NCBI GenBank assembly: GCA_021732665.1
Contig: JAKFUL010000031.1
Span: 1 to 64,000 of the forward strand
Reading direction: 5' to 3'
DNA length: 64,000 nt
Source: Acetobacteraceae bacterium
GTDB taxonomy: Bacteria > Pseudomonadota > Alphaproteobacteria > Acetobacterales > Acetobacteraceae
The number at the start of each line of letters is the position of its first letter. The stretch's first letter is position 1. The notes under the pieces were generated by a model. The model saw only the letters and a list, made by a program, of their open reading frames with translations. It searched no databases and was not told the origin of the DNA. This document shows positions 53,097 to 62,500 of the stretch, piece by piece. The translations under genes and the position numbers were made by a program.

Positions 53097-54167
53097 ATGA
53101 CCAACGATCTCGAAGCCCTCGCCCATTCCACCGAGGCCGACCTCGCCGCCGCCGCCGATTTGCGTGCGCTGGACGCCGTGCGCGTCGCGGCGCTGGGCAA
53201 GAACGGCGCGCTGACCGCGCTGCTGAAGGGCCTGGGCGCCGTGCCCGCCGAGGCCCGCCGCGAACGCGGCGCCGCCCTCAACGCTGTCAAGCAACGCATC
53301 GAGGCCGCGCTGGACGCCCGCCGCGCCACCCTCGAAGCCGCCGCGCTGGACGCCAAACTCCTGGCCGAAAAGCAGGACATGTCCCTGCCGCCGCGCCCCA
53401 TCCCCCAGGGCTCCATCCATCCCATCAACCGCACCATCGAGGAACTGACCGCGATCTTCGGCGCCATGGGTTTTTCGGCGGTGGAAGGCCCGGACATCGA
53501 GAGCGACTGGTATAATTTCGGCGCGCTGAACATTCCCGACCATCACCCCGCGCGGCAGGACCAGGACACCTTCTACCTCCCTGGGCTCGGCGCCGATGGC
53601 CGCCCGCTGGTGCTGCGCACGCAGACCTCGCCGCTGCAGGTCCGCACCATGCTGGGCCAGGAGCCGCCGATCCGCATCATCGCCCCCGGCCGCACCTATC
53701 GCGCCGACCATGACGCGACGCATTCGCCGATGTTCCATCAGGTCGAGGGGCTGGTGATCGACCGCGGCATCACGCTGGGCCACCTCAAGGGCTGCCTGAC
53801 CGATTTCCTGCGCGCCTTCTTCGGCATTTCCAACCTGCCCGTGCGGTTCCGCTCCAGCTACTTCCCCTTCACCGAGCCCTCGATGGAGGTCGATATCGGC
53901 TGGAACCGGAAGACGGGCGAATTGGGCGCCGGCGGCGATTGGCTGGAAATCCTGGGCTCCGGCATGGTGCATCCGCGCGTGCTGGCCAATTGCGGCATCG
54001 ATGCGCGGGAGTGGCAGGGTTTTGCTTTCGGCATGGGGATCGAGCGCATCACCATGCTCAAGCACGGCATCGCCGATCTGCGGCCGTTCTATGAGGGCGA
54101 CACGCGCTGGCTGGCGCATTATGCCAGCAGCCCACTTACCCCCGCCTCCCTGCATGAGGGCGTGTGA
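53097..54167 (+). CDS. pheS: Phenylalanyl-tRNA synthetase alpha subunit
   Basis: A 356-residue class II synthetase subunit. The N-terminal coiled coil (about 1-85) binds tRNA. The catalytic domain shows HPINRTIEELTAIFGAMGF, LPGLGADGRPLVLRTQTSPLQ, motif 2 IAPGRTYRADHDATHSPMFH and motif 3 GFAFGMGIERITMLKHGI. With PheT it charges tRNA-Phe as an alpha2-beta2 complex. Length is normal. The ATG at 53097 (MTNDLEA) is preferred over a longer frame. pheT begins two bases after its stop. Confidence 0.97.
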   Translation: MTNDLEALAHSTEADLAAAADLRALDAVRVAALGKNGALTALLKGLGAVPAEARRERGAALNAVKQRIEAALDARRATLEAAALDAKLLAEKQDMSLPPRPIPQGSIHPINRTIEELTAIFGAMGFSAVEGPDIESDWYNFGALNIPDHHPARQDQDTFYLPGLGADGRPLVLRTQTSPLQVRTMLGQEPPIRIIAPGRTYRADHDATHSPMFHQVEGLVIDRGITLGHLKGCLTDFLRAFFGISNLPVRFRSSYFPFTEPSMEVDIGWNRKTGELGAGGDWLEILGSGMVHPRVLANCGIDAREWQGFAFGMGIERITMLKHGIADLRPFYEGDTRWLAHYASSPLTPASLHEGV

Positions 54168-54169
54168 CG

Positions 54170-56638
54170 ATGAAATTCCCGCTCTCCTGGCTGCATGCCC
54201 ATCTCGATACCACCGCCGACACCGCGACCATTTGCGAGACGCTGACCCGACTCGGCATCGAGGTGGAGGGGGTTGAGGACCGCGCCGCGCCGCTCGCCTC
54301 CTTCGTCATCGCCCGCGTGATCGAGGCGACGCAGCACCCCAATGCCGACCGGCTGCGCGCGCTGCGCGTCGATATCGGCGATGGCCGCGAGTATTCCGTG
54401 GTCTGCGGCGCGCCCAATGCCCGCACCGGCATGCTGGGCGTGGCGGCACTGCCCGGCGCCTTCATCCCCGGCACTGGCATCACCTTGAAAACCGGCGAAA
54501 TCCGCGGCGTGAAATCCGAGGCGATGATGCTCTCGGCGCGCGAAATGGGCCTGGGCGATGATCATTCCGGCATCATCGACCTGCCGGAGGACGCGCCCGT
54601 GGGCAAGCCCTACGCGCAATACGCCAAGCTCGACACCATCATCGAGATCAAGGTCACGCCGAACCGCGGCGACGCGCTTTCGGTGCATGGCATCGCGCGC
54701 GACCTGGCGGCGGCGGGCCTGGGCCGGCTGAAGGATTGGCCGCGCCCGCATATCACCCCCGCCTACCCCTCGCCGCTGAACTGGACGATCGAGGATCCGC
54801 GGGCCTGCACCTGGGTCGTCGGCCGTGCCGTTCGCAACGTGAAGAACGGCCCCTCACCCGCCTGGCTGCAGGATTGGCTGGTGGCGGTGGGCCTGCGACC
54901 GATCAACGCGCTGGTCGATGTGACCAACCTCTTCACCTATGGCCTCGGCCGGCCCTTGCATGTCTTTGACGTGGCCAAGGTGAGGGGCGGCACGCTCTCC
55001 ATGCGCATGGCACAAGCCGGCGAAACCCTGGCCGCGCTGAACAACAAGACCTACGCGCTGACCGAAGAGGACGGCGTCATCGCCGACGAGGCCGGCCCGG
55101 AAGCCCTGGGCGGCATTATCGGCGGCGAGCATTCGGGCTGCGACGAGACCACCACCGAGTGTTTCATCGAGGCCGCGCTGTTCGACCCCGTGCGCATCGC
55201 CCTGTCCGGCCGGCGCCACGGCGTCTTCACCGATGCCCGGCAGCGTTTCGAGCGCGGGCTGGACCAGGCCCTGCCGCCGCTGGCGCTGGACATGGCCACC
55301 GCCACCATCATGGAGCTGTGCGGCGGCGAGGCCAGCGAGGTCTCCGAGGCCGGGGCCGAGCCGAACTGGCGCCGCAGCGCCACGCTGCGCTTTGAGCGCC
55401 TGATGGGCCTGGGCGGCATGGAGGTGGCGCCGGACGAGGCGGTGAACAGGCTGGAAGCGCTCGGCTTCTCCAGCCTGATGCGCGATGACCTCAGCGTCAC
55501 CGTCGCCGTCCCCTCCTGGCGCAACGACATCGCGGCCCCCATCACGCTGGACATGGACCCGGGCCTGCCCGCGTCCCGCGCCGAAGCGGCCCGTGAGGGC
55601 TGCGAGGCGACGGAGGCCGAGGCCGATCTGGTCGAGGAAGTCCTCCGCCTCGGCGGGCTGGATGCGGTGCCCGCCGTCTCCCTGCCCCTGCCCTTCGCCG
55701 TGCCGCCACCGGCGGTGGATGCGAAGCAGAAGCGCGCCATCGCCGCGCGGCGCGTCCTGGCCGCGCGCGGCTGCCAGGACAATGTCACCTACGGCTTCCT
55801 GGCCCATGCCACGGTGGAACAGTTCGGCGGCGGCGACCCGGCCTTGCGGCTGGAAAACCCCATCGCCTCCGATCTCGACCAGATGCGGCCCACGCCGGTG
55901 GCGAGCCTGGCACTGGCCGCCGCCGCCAATGCCGCGCGTGGTTTTGCCGACGTGGCCCTGAGCGAGGTCGGCGGCGGCTACCGCTCCGTGACCCCCGAGG
56001 GTCAGCTTGCCATGGCCTGCACGCTGCGCGCCGGCAGCACGCCCTTGAACTGGGCCGAACCTGCCCGCCCGGTCGATGCGCTGGACGCCCGCGCCGACGC
56101 CCAGGCGGTGCTGGAAGCGCTGGGCGTGCCGATGGCCGGCGTGACGGTGACGCTGGACGCGCCCGCGCATTACCACCCCGGCCGCAGCGGCAGTTTTCGG
56201 CAGGGGCCGAAGACGGTGCTGGCGTATTTCGGCGAGTTGCACCCGCGGCTGCGCGAGACGCTGGGCCTGGCCGGCGTGGCGGTGGCCTGCGAGGTGTTTC
56301 TCGACGCCATCCCGGAGCCGAAGCGCCGGAAGAAGACCGCGCCCGACCTGGCCGCGTTTCAGCCGGTGCGGCGGGACCTGGCCTTCCTGGTCGCGGCCGA
56401 GACCCCGGCGGAGAACCTGCTGCGCGCCGCGCGGGGCGCGGAACGCGCGCTGATCACCGAGGTCGTGCTGTTCGACCGCTATGCCGGCGAGCGCGTGGCC
56501 GAGGGTAAGATCAGCCTGGCCATCCAGATCACCTTGCAGCCACGGGAAGCCACGCTGACCGATGCGGCGATCGAGGCGGTGGTGGCCAAGGTCGTCGCGG
56601 CGATCACCAAGGCCACCGGGGCCACCTTGCGCGGCTGA
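54170..56638 (+). CDS. pheT: Phenylalanyl-tRNA synthetase beta subunit
   Basis: An 822-residue subunit. In order: an EMAP/OB tRNA-binding domain (about 40-150, IARVIEATQHPNADRLRALR), the B3/B4 editing domain (about 210-390, INALVDVTNLFTYGLGRPLH), the B5 domain (about 395-480), the catalytic-like core (about 490-700) and the C-terminal ferredoxin-like anticodon-binding domain (FQPVRRDLAFLVAAETP). The editing domain removes mischarged Tyr. An inserted segment (DMDPGLPASRAEAAREGCEA, about 462-484) sits between B5 and the core and looks like a lineage-specific insertion. Confidence 0.97.
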   Translation: MKFPLSWLHAHLDTTADTATICETLTRLGIEVEGVEDRAAPLASFVIARVIEATQHPNADRLRALRVDIGDGREYSVVCGAPNARTGMLGVAALPGAFIPGTGITLKTGEIRGVKSEAMMLSAREMGLGDDHSGIIDLPEDAPVGKPYAQYAKLDTIIEIKVTPNRGDALSVHGIARDLAAAGLGRLKDWPRPHITPAYPSPLNWTIEDPRACTWVVGRAVRNVKNGPSPAWLQDWLVAVGLRPINALVDVTNLFTYGLGRPLHVFDVAKVRGGTLSMRMAQAGETLAALNNKTYALTEEDGVIADEAGPEALGGIIGGEHSGCDETTTECFIEAALFDPVRIALSGRRHGVFTDARQRFERGLDQALPPLALDMATATIMELCGGEASEVSEAGAEPNWRRSATLRFERLMGLGGMEVAPDEAVNRLEALGFSSLMRDDLSVTVAVPSWRNDIAAPITLDMDPGLPASRAEAAREGCEATEAEADLVEEVLRLGGLDAVPAVSLPLPFAVPPPAVDAKQKRAIAARRVLAARGCQDNVTYGFLAHATVEQFGGGDPALRLENPIASDLDQMRPTPVASLALAAAANAARGFADVALSEVGGGYRSVTPEGQLAMACTLRAGSTPLNWAEPARPVDALDARADAQAVLEALGVPMAGVTVTLDAPAHYHPGRSGSFRQGPKTVLAYFGELHPRLRETLGLAGVAVACEVFLDAIPEPKRRKKTAPDLAAFQPVRRDLAFLVAAETPAENLLRAARGAERALITEVVLFDRYAGERVAEGKISLAIQITLQPREATLTDAAIEAVVAKVVAAITKATGATLRG

Positions 56639-56739
56639 GCCTCGCCGCCGGCGCGGGGCGGCCGGCTTCACCCGGCGGTAATCTCCCTGTGGCAATGCAT
56701 GATCGTCGGGCGTAGTCCGCGCCAGCTTTGGGAATGACC

Positions 56740-58812
56740 ATGCGCATTCGTCATCTCTTTCTTGTCGGCTTCGTCGCCGTGGCGCTGCCGGGCCTGCTCG
56801 GCGCCTGCTGGATGGCGGCGAATTACGCCGGCATCCTCGCCAGCACCATGCGCGCCGAGGCCGCGGTGCGGGTGATCAGCGATGTGCAGCGGGCCCAGAC
56901 GGCCTTCGCGGTGGAGGCCGGCCAGCTCAACGCCGCGGCGCTGGCGGCCACCCCCAACCGGCCGGTGCTCGAAAGCGCGCGGAGTCTCAGCGATTCCCTG
57001 TTGAGCGCGGCTTCGCGCAGCGCGGCGGTCGCAGGGTATGACGTCTCGGCCGTCAGGGACGCCGAGGCCAGCCTCATGCGCTTCCGCCAGCGCCTGGAGA
57101 CGATGCTGGCCCGGCCGCCGGCGGAGCGTGACCCCGCCTTCGCGCGGGAATTGCTGGCCGAGCGCAACGCCATCAGCGATCGCATGCTCGGCCTCATCGC
57201 CGATGCGGCCCAGCACGTCACGACCGAGGCGCCGGCGATCGCGGCGGCGGTCAGTATCTCCCTGCAGGCGCTGGACCTGCGGGAGTATATCGGGCGGCGC
57301 AATCTCTTCATGAACAGCTGGGTGAATGGCCGGCCGATCTCGGCCCAGGAGCTGGTTACGGCCGAACACATGACCGGCCGGGGCCAGCAGGCCTGGGAGA
57401 GCGTGCAGCGCATGATCGCGGCGCTGACCGATGCGCCGGGGGTGACGGCCGAGGCCGCGCGCCAGGTCCAGATCTTTCAGGACCGCGATGAGGTTCGCTG
57501 GCGTCGCCTCATGGACTGGGCCCGGGCGCGCGCGGCACCGGGCGGCCCGCCCACCCCCTGGACCGAGGATCTGGCGGGTTTCCGGGCCTGGAGCATCCCG
57601 GCACTGGCCAGCATCCTGGAATTGCGCGACGCCGCGCTCGATCACGCGCTGGCCAAGGCGCGGGCGATGACCGAGCTTGCTTGGCTCAAGCTCTCCGCCG
57701 CGCTGGCGCTGGTGCTGGTGACGGCGCTGTTCTCGACGGGCGCCATCCTCCTGCTGCTGCGCCGCGTGGTCTCGCCATTGCAGGCCACGACCGATGTCGT
57801 GGACCGGATCGCCGCGGGCGGGCTTTCGGTGGCGGTCCCCGGCCAGGGGCGGCGCGATGAGCTGGGCCGGCTCGCCACCGCGGTCGAGACGTTGCGGCGC
57901 GGCGCAGTCCAGCGCGAGGAGATGACCGCCGCCCGCCAGGCGGAAGAGGCCGGCAAGGCCGCGCGGGCCGAGCGGGTGGAAGCGCTGATCCGAAGCTTCG
58001 AGACCGACACGTCGCGGATGCTGGGCGCGCTCACCCAGGCCGCGAGCGGGCTGGAGGAAACCGCGGTGGAGATGAGCGTCAACGCCACCGATGGCACCCA
58101 AAGGGCGGTCTCGGTTGCCGCCGCATCCGAACAGGCGAGTGCCAATGTGCAGGCCGTGGCCGGATCGTCGGAGGAACTCTCCGCCTCCATCGCGGAGATT
58201 TCACGCCAGGTGCAGGAGGCGGCTTCGGTGGCGCGCGAAGCGGCCGCGAATGCGCTGGCGACCGACGCGACGGTGCAGGGGCTTTCCGCCGCCGCCCAGC
58301 GCATCGGCGAGGTGGTGCAGATGATCAGCGCAATCGCGGGGCAGACCAATCTCCTCGCCCTCAACGCGACCATCGAGGCGGCGCGCGCCGGCGAGGCCGG
58401 CAAGGGCTTCGCCGTCGTGGCATCCGAGGTCAAGACCCTGGCCTCCCAGACCGCGAAGGCCACCGAGGATATCACTGCCCAGATCGGCATGATGCAGCGT
58501 GAGACCACCCGCACGGTGGAGGCCATCGCCGGCATCTCGCGCACCATCGAGCGGATGGGGGCGAATACCGGCGCCGTCGCGGCCGCCGCCGAGCAGCAGG
58601 CGGCGGCGACGCGCGAGATCGGCCGGGCGGTCGCGGAAGCCGCGGTGGGGACGCGCGACGCCGCGCGCCATGCCGCCGGCCTTCGCGAAGGTGCGGAGCG
58701 AACCGGCGCCTCCGCCATCGGGCTACGGGGGGCCTCGGGCGATCTGGCCCGGCAGGCGGACCATATGCGGGGCCAGGTCGATCGCTTCCTGGCCGAGATT
58801 CGCGCGGCCTGA
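56740..58812 (+). CDS. Methyl-accepting chemotaxis protein
   Basis: A 690-residue chemoreceptor. TM1 is at the N-terminus ([20 protein letters not shown]). A roughly 280-residue helical periplasmic sensor follows, then TM2 ([20 protein letters not shown], about 325-345), a HAMP domain ([20 protein letters not shown]) and the signalling domain (about 420-690) with the hairpin tip motif [20 protein letters not shown]. It feeds CheA/CheW; no che genes are in the window. GGGA six bases upstream favours the ATG at 56740 over 56734. The ligand is unknown. Confidence 0.93.
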   Translation: MRIRHLFLVGFVAVALPGLLGACWMAANYAGILASTMRAEAAVRVISDVQRAQTAFAVEAGQLNAAALAATPNRPVLESARSLSDSLLSAASRSAAVAGYDVSAVRDAEASLMRFRQRLETMLARPPAERDPAFARELLAERNAISDRMLGLIADAAQHVTTEAPAIAAAVSISLQALDLREYIGRRNLFMNSWVNGRPISAQELVTAEHMTGRGQQAWESVQRMIAALTDAPGVTAEAARQVQIFQDRDEVRWRRLMDWARARAAPGGPPTPWTEDLAGFRAWSIPALASILELRDAALDHALAKARAMTELAWLKLSAALALVLVTALFSTGAILLLLRRVVSPLQATTDVVDRIAAGGLSVAVPGQGRRDELGRLATAVETLRRGAVQREEMTAARQAEEAGKAARAERVEALIRSFETDTSRMLGALTQAASGLEETAVEMSVNATDGTQRAVSVAAASEQASANVQAVAGSSEELSASIAEISRQVQEAASVAREAAANALATDATVQGLSAAAQRIGEVVQMISAIAGQTNLLALNATIEAARAGEAGKGFAVVASEVKTLASQTAKATEDITAQIGMMQRETTRTVEAIAGISRTIERMGANTGAVAAAAEQQAAATREIGRAVAEAAVGTRDAARHAAGLREGAERTGASAIGLRGASGDLARQADHMRGQVDRFLAEIRAA

Positions 58813-58816
58813 GCGA

Positions 58817-59032
58817 TTATCGCATCTGCCGCTGCGGCCGGCCATAGGCGGTGCGCGCCGCGCGCATCATCGCCCGCGCCTCGGCCGCCATCGCGTTGTT
58901 CGCGGCGTATTGCAGCGCCAGGCGCTGGCTCGCCGCGTCATGCCCCAGACCGGCCGGGTTGTACTGCGCCTGGCTGGCCTGCGCGGCCCCGATGCCGGCC
59001 AGGATCATCAGGGCGGTGAGGGTGCTGCGCAT
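58817..59032 (-). CDS. Small exported Ala-rich protein
   Basis: A 71-residue protein with a signal peptide (MRSTLTALMILAGIGAAQAS). The mature part is helical and rich in Ala, Arg and Met (LALQYAANNAMAAEARAMMR). A GGGAGA site lies about six bases before the ATG at 59032, supporting expression. Converges on the chemoreceptor gene, the stops four bases apart. No known family; function unknown. Confidence 0.6.
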   Translation of the reverse strand: MRSTLTALMILAGIGAAQASQAQYNPAGLGHDAASQRLALQYAANNAMAAEARAMMRAARTAYGRPQRQMR

Positions 59033-59121
59033 GGTGGTCTCCCGTGTCTCGCGCGGGCCGGGTTGGCCTGCCGTGAGAACAGGAATAGCCGGCGACCATC
59101 GATAGGCGCCAACTCACAAAA

Positions 59122-60075
59122 TCAATCGAACGATAGTTTCAATCTATCGATCCCCGCCCTGGCTTCGGCGATCATCCGCCGGATCACCTCGCCCGCCGGC
59201 ACCACGTCATGGATCAGCCCCACGCATTGCCCGGCCCAGACGAAGCTCTCCTCCAGCCGCCCTTCATCGGTGCCCAGCGCGTTCATCCGTCCCGCCACCA
59301 GTTCCAGGAGTTCAGCCTTCTCGGCGCCGGCAGCCTCGCGCGCCACGATGTGTTCGGCGAAGGGCGAGCGCAGCGCGCGGCCGGGCATGCCCATGCTGCG
59401 CTTGATCAGCATGGTGCCATCGGGCGAGGCCTCGGCCAGCGCCTGCTTGTAGTTGTCATGCGCCCGCGCCTCCTGGGTCGCGACGAAGCGGGTGCCCATC
59501 TCCACCCCCTCGGCCCCCAGGGCGAGGGCGGCCAGCAGCCCGCGCCCATCGGCGATGCCGCCGCTCGCCAGCACCGGGATCTTCACCGCATCGACCACGC
59601 GCGGGACCATGACCATGGTGGTTTCGTCGGAACGGCCGATATGGCCGCCGCCCTCGAAGCCCACGGTTGCGACCATATCGGCGCCCGCCGCCTCGGCCTT
59701 CTTCGCCAGCTCAGGGCCGGCGGTCAGCACCAGCGTGTGCACGGCATGGCCCTCGCAGCGGCGCAGATAGGGGGCGGGGTTGCCGGCGGTCAGCGCGATG
59801 ACGCGCACGCCCTCCTCCAGCGCCACGTCGAGCAGCGGGTTGAGGTCGTGCCGGTTGATCGGGAAGTTCACGCCGAAAGGGTGTGGGGTCATCGTCTGGC
59901 AGCGGCGGATTTCGGCGCGCAGGGCCTCGGGTTCCAGCAGCGAGGCGGTGTTGATCTGGCCCAACCCGCCGGCATTGGAGACGGCGGCCGCCAGCTCGGC
60001 ATAGGCGACGCGCGCCAGCCCGCCCTGCACGATGGGGTAGCGGATGCCCAGCATCTCGGTGACGCGGGTCTTCAT
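59122..60075 (-). CDS. Nitronate monooxygenase (2-nitropropane dioxygenase family)
   Basis: A 317-residue FMN-dependent TIM-barrel enzyme. It begins TRVTEMLGIRYPIVQGGLAR and has AVSNAGGLGQINTASL, PFGVNFPINRHDLNPLL, VATVGFEGGGHIGR and PVLASGGIADGRGLLAALAL with GAEGVEMGTRFVATQEA, all family hallmarks including the phosphate-binding GG/GT loops. Members oxidise alkyl nitronates or reduce enoyl/quinone compounds. It is the last of three coupled genes (ACAD, Bug, this one; 4-base overlap), suggesting a role in degrading an imported acid. Confidence 0.9.
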   Translation of the reverse strand: MKTRVTEMLGIRYPIVQGGLARVAYAELAAAVSNAGGLGQINTASLLEPEALRAEIRRCQTMTPHPFGVNFPINRHDLNPLLDVALEEGVRVIALTAGNPAPYLRRCEGHAVHTLVLTAGPELAKKAEAAGADMVATVGFEGGGHIGRSDETTMVMVPRVVDAVKIPVLASGGIADGRGLLAALALGAEGVEMGTRFVATQEARAHDNYKQALAEASPDGTMLIKRSMGMPGRALRSPFAEHIVAREAAGAEKAELLELVAGRMNALGTDEGRLEESFVWAGQCVGLIHDVVPAGEVIRRMIAEARAGIDRLKLSFD

Positions 60076-61001
60076 TCGGCGGTGGCTCCGGAGATGCGCA
60101 CGGCCTCGGCCCATTTCCCGACCTCGGCGCGCAGGAAGGCGGGGAAGGCGTCGGGGCCGATATTGCCGGGGATGAAGCCCATGCCGCGGAGCTGCGCCGC
60201 ACGGGCGGCGGTTGCCGCCAGCACCGCGTCGCCCACCCGGCGGATCAGCTCGGGCGGCGTGCCGGCGGGTGCCACCAGGGATTGCCAGGCCAGCGCCTCA
60301 TAGCCGGGCAGGGCCTCGGCGATGGCGGGGATGTCGGGGAAATCCGGCACCCGCGCGGCGGTGGAAACGCCCAGGCCCCGCAAATTGCCCGCCCGCACCT
60401 GCTGCGCCTGGGGGGGCAGGTTCTCCAGCATGGCCTGGATGCGCCCGGCCACCACCTCGGTCACCGCGGGCGCCGAACCACGGAAGGGCACATGGGTGGC
60501 CTGGAAGCCGCCGCGATGGCGCAGAAGTTCCATCGCCAGATGCGGGATCGTGCCGATTCCGGCCGAGGAATAGGTGATGCCATTGGGCTGCGCCCTGGCG
60601 AAAGCGATGAACTCCGCCACGTCGCGCGCCGGCAGGGCAGGGTGAACGGAGAGCAGGTTCGGCACCACGCCGATCACCGCGACAGGCGCGAAATCCCGCA
60701 GCACATCGAAGGGCAGCCTGCGATAGAGCGAGGCATTGGCCGCATGCGCCGCGGCCATGACCAGGAAGGTCTGCCCGTCGGGCGCGGCGCGGGCCACCGC
60801 CTCGGCGCCCAGATTGCCGCCGGCGCCGGTGCGGTTCTCCACCACCACCGTGACACCCAACGCCTCGCCAATGGCCTGGGCTGCGAAGCGGCCGAGAAGG
60901 TCCGAGGCGCCACCCGCGGTATAGGGGCTGATGATGCGGATGGTGGCGGTTTGCGCCAGTGCGGGCGTGGCCAGAGCGGCCAGCAAAAGACGTCGTTTCA
61001 T
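60072..61001 (-). CDS. Bug/TctC family tripartite-tricarboxylate receptor
   Basis: A 309-residue periplasmic receptor with signal MKRRLLLAALATPALAQ. It has IRIISPYTAGGASDLLGRF, VENRTGAGGNLGAEAVARAA, PDGQTFLVMAAAHAAN and THVPFRGSAPAVTEVVAGRI, standard Bug motifs. No TctA/TctB is present. It overlaps the acyl-CoA dehydrogenase stop and the nitronate monooxygenase start by four bases each, so the ligand is likely to be metabolised by these enzymes, perhaps as a CoA ester. Confidence 0.92.
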   Translation of the reverse strand: MKRRLLLAALATPALAQTATIRIISPYTAGGASDLLGRFAAQAIGEALGVTVVVENRTGAGGNLGAEAVARAAPDGQTFLVMAAAHAANASLYRRLPFDVLRDFAPVAVIGVVPNLLSVHPALPARDVAEFIAFARAQPNGITYSSAGIGTIPHLAMELLRHRGGFQATHVPFRGSAPAVTEVVAGRIQAMLENLPPQAQQVRAGNLRGLGVSTAARVPDFPDIPAIAEALPGYEALAWQSLVAPAGTPPELIRRVGDAVLAATAARAAQLRGMGFIPGNIGPDAFPAFLRAEVGKWAEAVRISGATAE

Positions 61002-62179
61002 GCCCGCTTCGCCTCCGAAACCATGCTCTTGCCGATCAGCAGCCGCTGCACGTCCGACGCCCCTTCGAAGATGCGGAAGAGGCGGACATCCCGAAACAGC
61101 TGCTCCACCACCGTGCCGTGCATGTAGCCCATGCCGCCATGCAGCTGCAGCGCGCGGTCGGCCACGCGCCCGGCCATTTCCGAGCAGAACAGCTTGCAGC
61201 AGGCGATGTCGGCGACGATGGCCCCTTGCGCCTCGCCGGCGGCGTCGAAGGCGCGGGCGGTTTCCAGGATCATGCTGCGGCCGGCCAGGATGTCGGCCCG
61301 GCTGTCGGCGAGCTGCGCCTGGACCAGCTGGAATTCCGCCAGCGCCTGGCCGAACTGTTTTCGGTTCATGGTGTAGGCGAGCGCCTCCTCCAGCAGGCGC
61401 TGGGCCTGGCCGACGCAGGTGACGGCGACATGCAGGCGCGCGTGGTTGATGCCGCGCATGGCTGTCTTGAAGCCACCACCCTCGCGGCCGCCGATCAGCG
61501 CGCTGGCGGGCACGCGGACATCGTCGAAATAGACCTCGGAGGTGGCGGAGCCGTCCTGGCCCATTTTTTTGTCCGCCGCGCCACAGGACAGGCCGGGCGT
61601 GCCGGCGGGCAGGATGAAGGCGGAAATGCCCGAGGCGTCGCGCGTGCCTTCCACGGTCCGGGCCATGACGATGAACACATCGGCCTGGCGGGCATTGGTG
61701 ATGTAGCGCTTGGTGCCGTTGATGACGAAGTCGTCGCCCTCGCGCCGCGCCGTGGTGCGCAACCCGCCGGCATCGCTGCCCGCCTCGGGCTCGGTGAGGG
61801 CGAAGCTGGCGGTGACCTCGCCCGTCGCCATGCGCGGCAGCCATTCGGCGCGCTGCGCGTCCGTGCCGTTGTAGAGGATGGGCTGGCTGCCCAGGCCGAT
61901 GGTGGTGGAGAAGCGGGCGCGAAACACGCTGGAGGCGCGGGTGATCTCGAACATCACCCGGACCTGCTGCTCCATGGTCAGGCCCAGGCCGCCATGGGCC
62001 ACGGGGATGGAGATGCCGAAGAGGCCGGCGTCGCGCAAAAGCTGCGTCAGATCCTCGGGCAGGGTTTCCTGGCCATCCAGGCGGGGCTCGGCGGGGATGA
62101 GCTTTTCGCGGACGAGGCGGCGGATGGAATCGAGATAGGTGTCGAATTCCGCGGCCGTTGGAAGCATGGCGTCTGGCAT
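60998..62179 (-). CDS. Acyl-CoA dehydrogenase
   Basis: A 393-residue FAD enzyme that introduces a double bond into acyl-CoA esters. Sequence marks: LIPAEPRLDGQETLPEDLTQ, GLFGISIPVAHGGLGLT, ASFALTEPEAGSDAGGLRTT (FAD/substrate loop), YTMNRKQFGQALAEFQLVQA, LQLHGGMGYMHGTVVEQLFR and the catalytic Glu in RIFEGASDVQ near the C-terminus. The ATG at 62179 has GGAGGGG nine bases upstream; the GTG at 62197 is less likely. First gene of the operon with a Bug receptor and nitronate monooxygenase. Confidence 0.92.
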   Translation of the reverse strand: MPDAMLPTAAEFDTYLDSIRRLVREKLIPAEPRLDGQETLPEDLTQLLRDAGLFGISIPVAHGGLGLTMEQQVRVMFEITRASSVFRARFSTTIGLGSQPILYNGTDAQRAEWLPRMATGEVTASFALTEPEAGSDAGGLRTTARREGDDFVINGTKRYITNARQADVFIVMARTVEGTRDASGISAFILPAGTPGLSCGAADKKMGQDGSATSEVYFDDVRVPASALIGGREGGGFKTAMRGINHARLHVAVTCVGQAQRLLEEALAYTMNRKQFGQALAEFQLVQAQLADSRADILAGRSMILETARAFDAAGEAQGAIVADIACCKLFCSEMAGRVADRALQLHGGMGYMHGTVVEQLFRDVRLFRIFEGASDVQRLLIGKSMVSEAKRA

Positions 62180-62227
62180 TTTTTTGGGCCCCTCCACATC
62201 AAGCCTGAGCCGATGCGGCGCTCGCGG

Positions 62228-62440
62228 TCAATGCATGCCGGGAAAGCGGGTCAGCGTCTCCGCCGGGCTTTCGGCGATGGCGCAGCCATTGACGGCGAAA
62301 TTCGCCGACAGCCTGTGGTCGTCCATCACATCGAGGATGCGCCAGAAGCCGACGCGGTCGCCGTATTCATGCCAGGCCCAGTTCGGGATGTCGGGCATCG
62401 GAGCACCACCGGCCGGCGGCGGCGGCATGGTGCGCGGCAT
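62228..62440 (-). pseudogene. Truncated polysaccharide deacetylase-like fragment
   Basis: A 70-residue frame whose MPDIPNWAWHEYGDRVGFWR segment aligns with LPDVPNWSWHEYGMRVGVWR of the intact deacetylase 60 bases upstream, and continues FRxxDxxxxHRLSANFAVNG in the same register. It then stops after PGMH, with the catalytic C-terminal two thirds missing. It is therefore probably the remnant of a tandem duplicate. A short expressed product cannot be excluded, but it could not have the deacetylase fold. Confidence 0.7.
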
Positions 62441-62500
62441 GGTCCCCAGCGGGTTCCGTTCCTCGACAGCCCGGCAGCATGCGCCCCGGTGGCACCTGGT

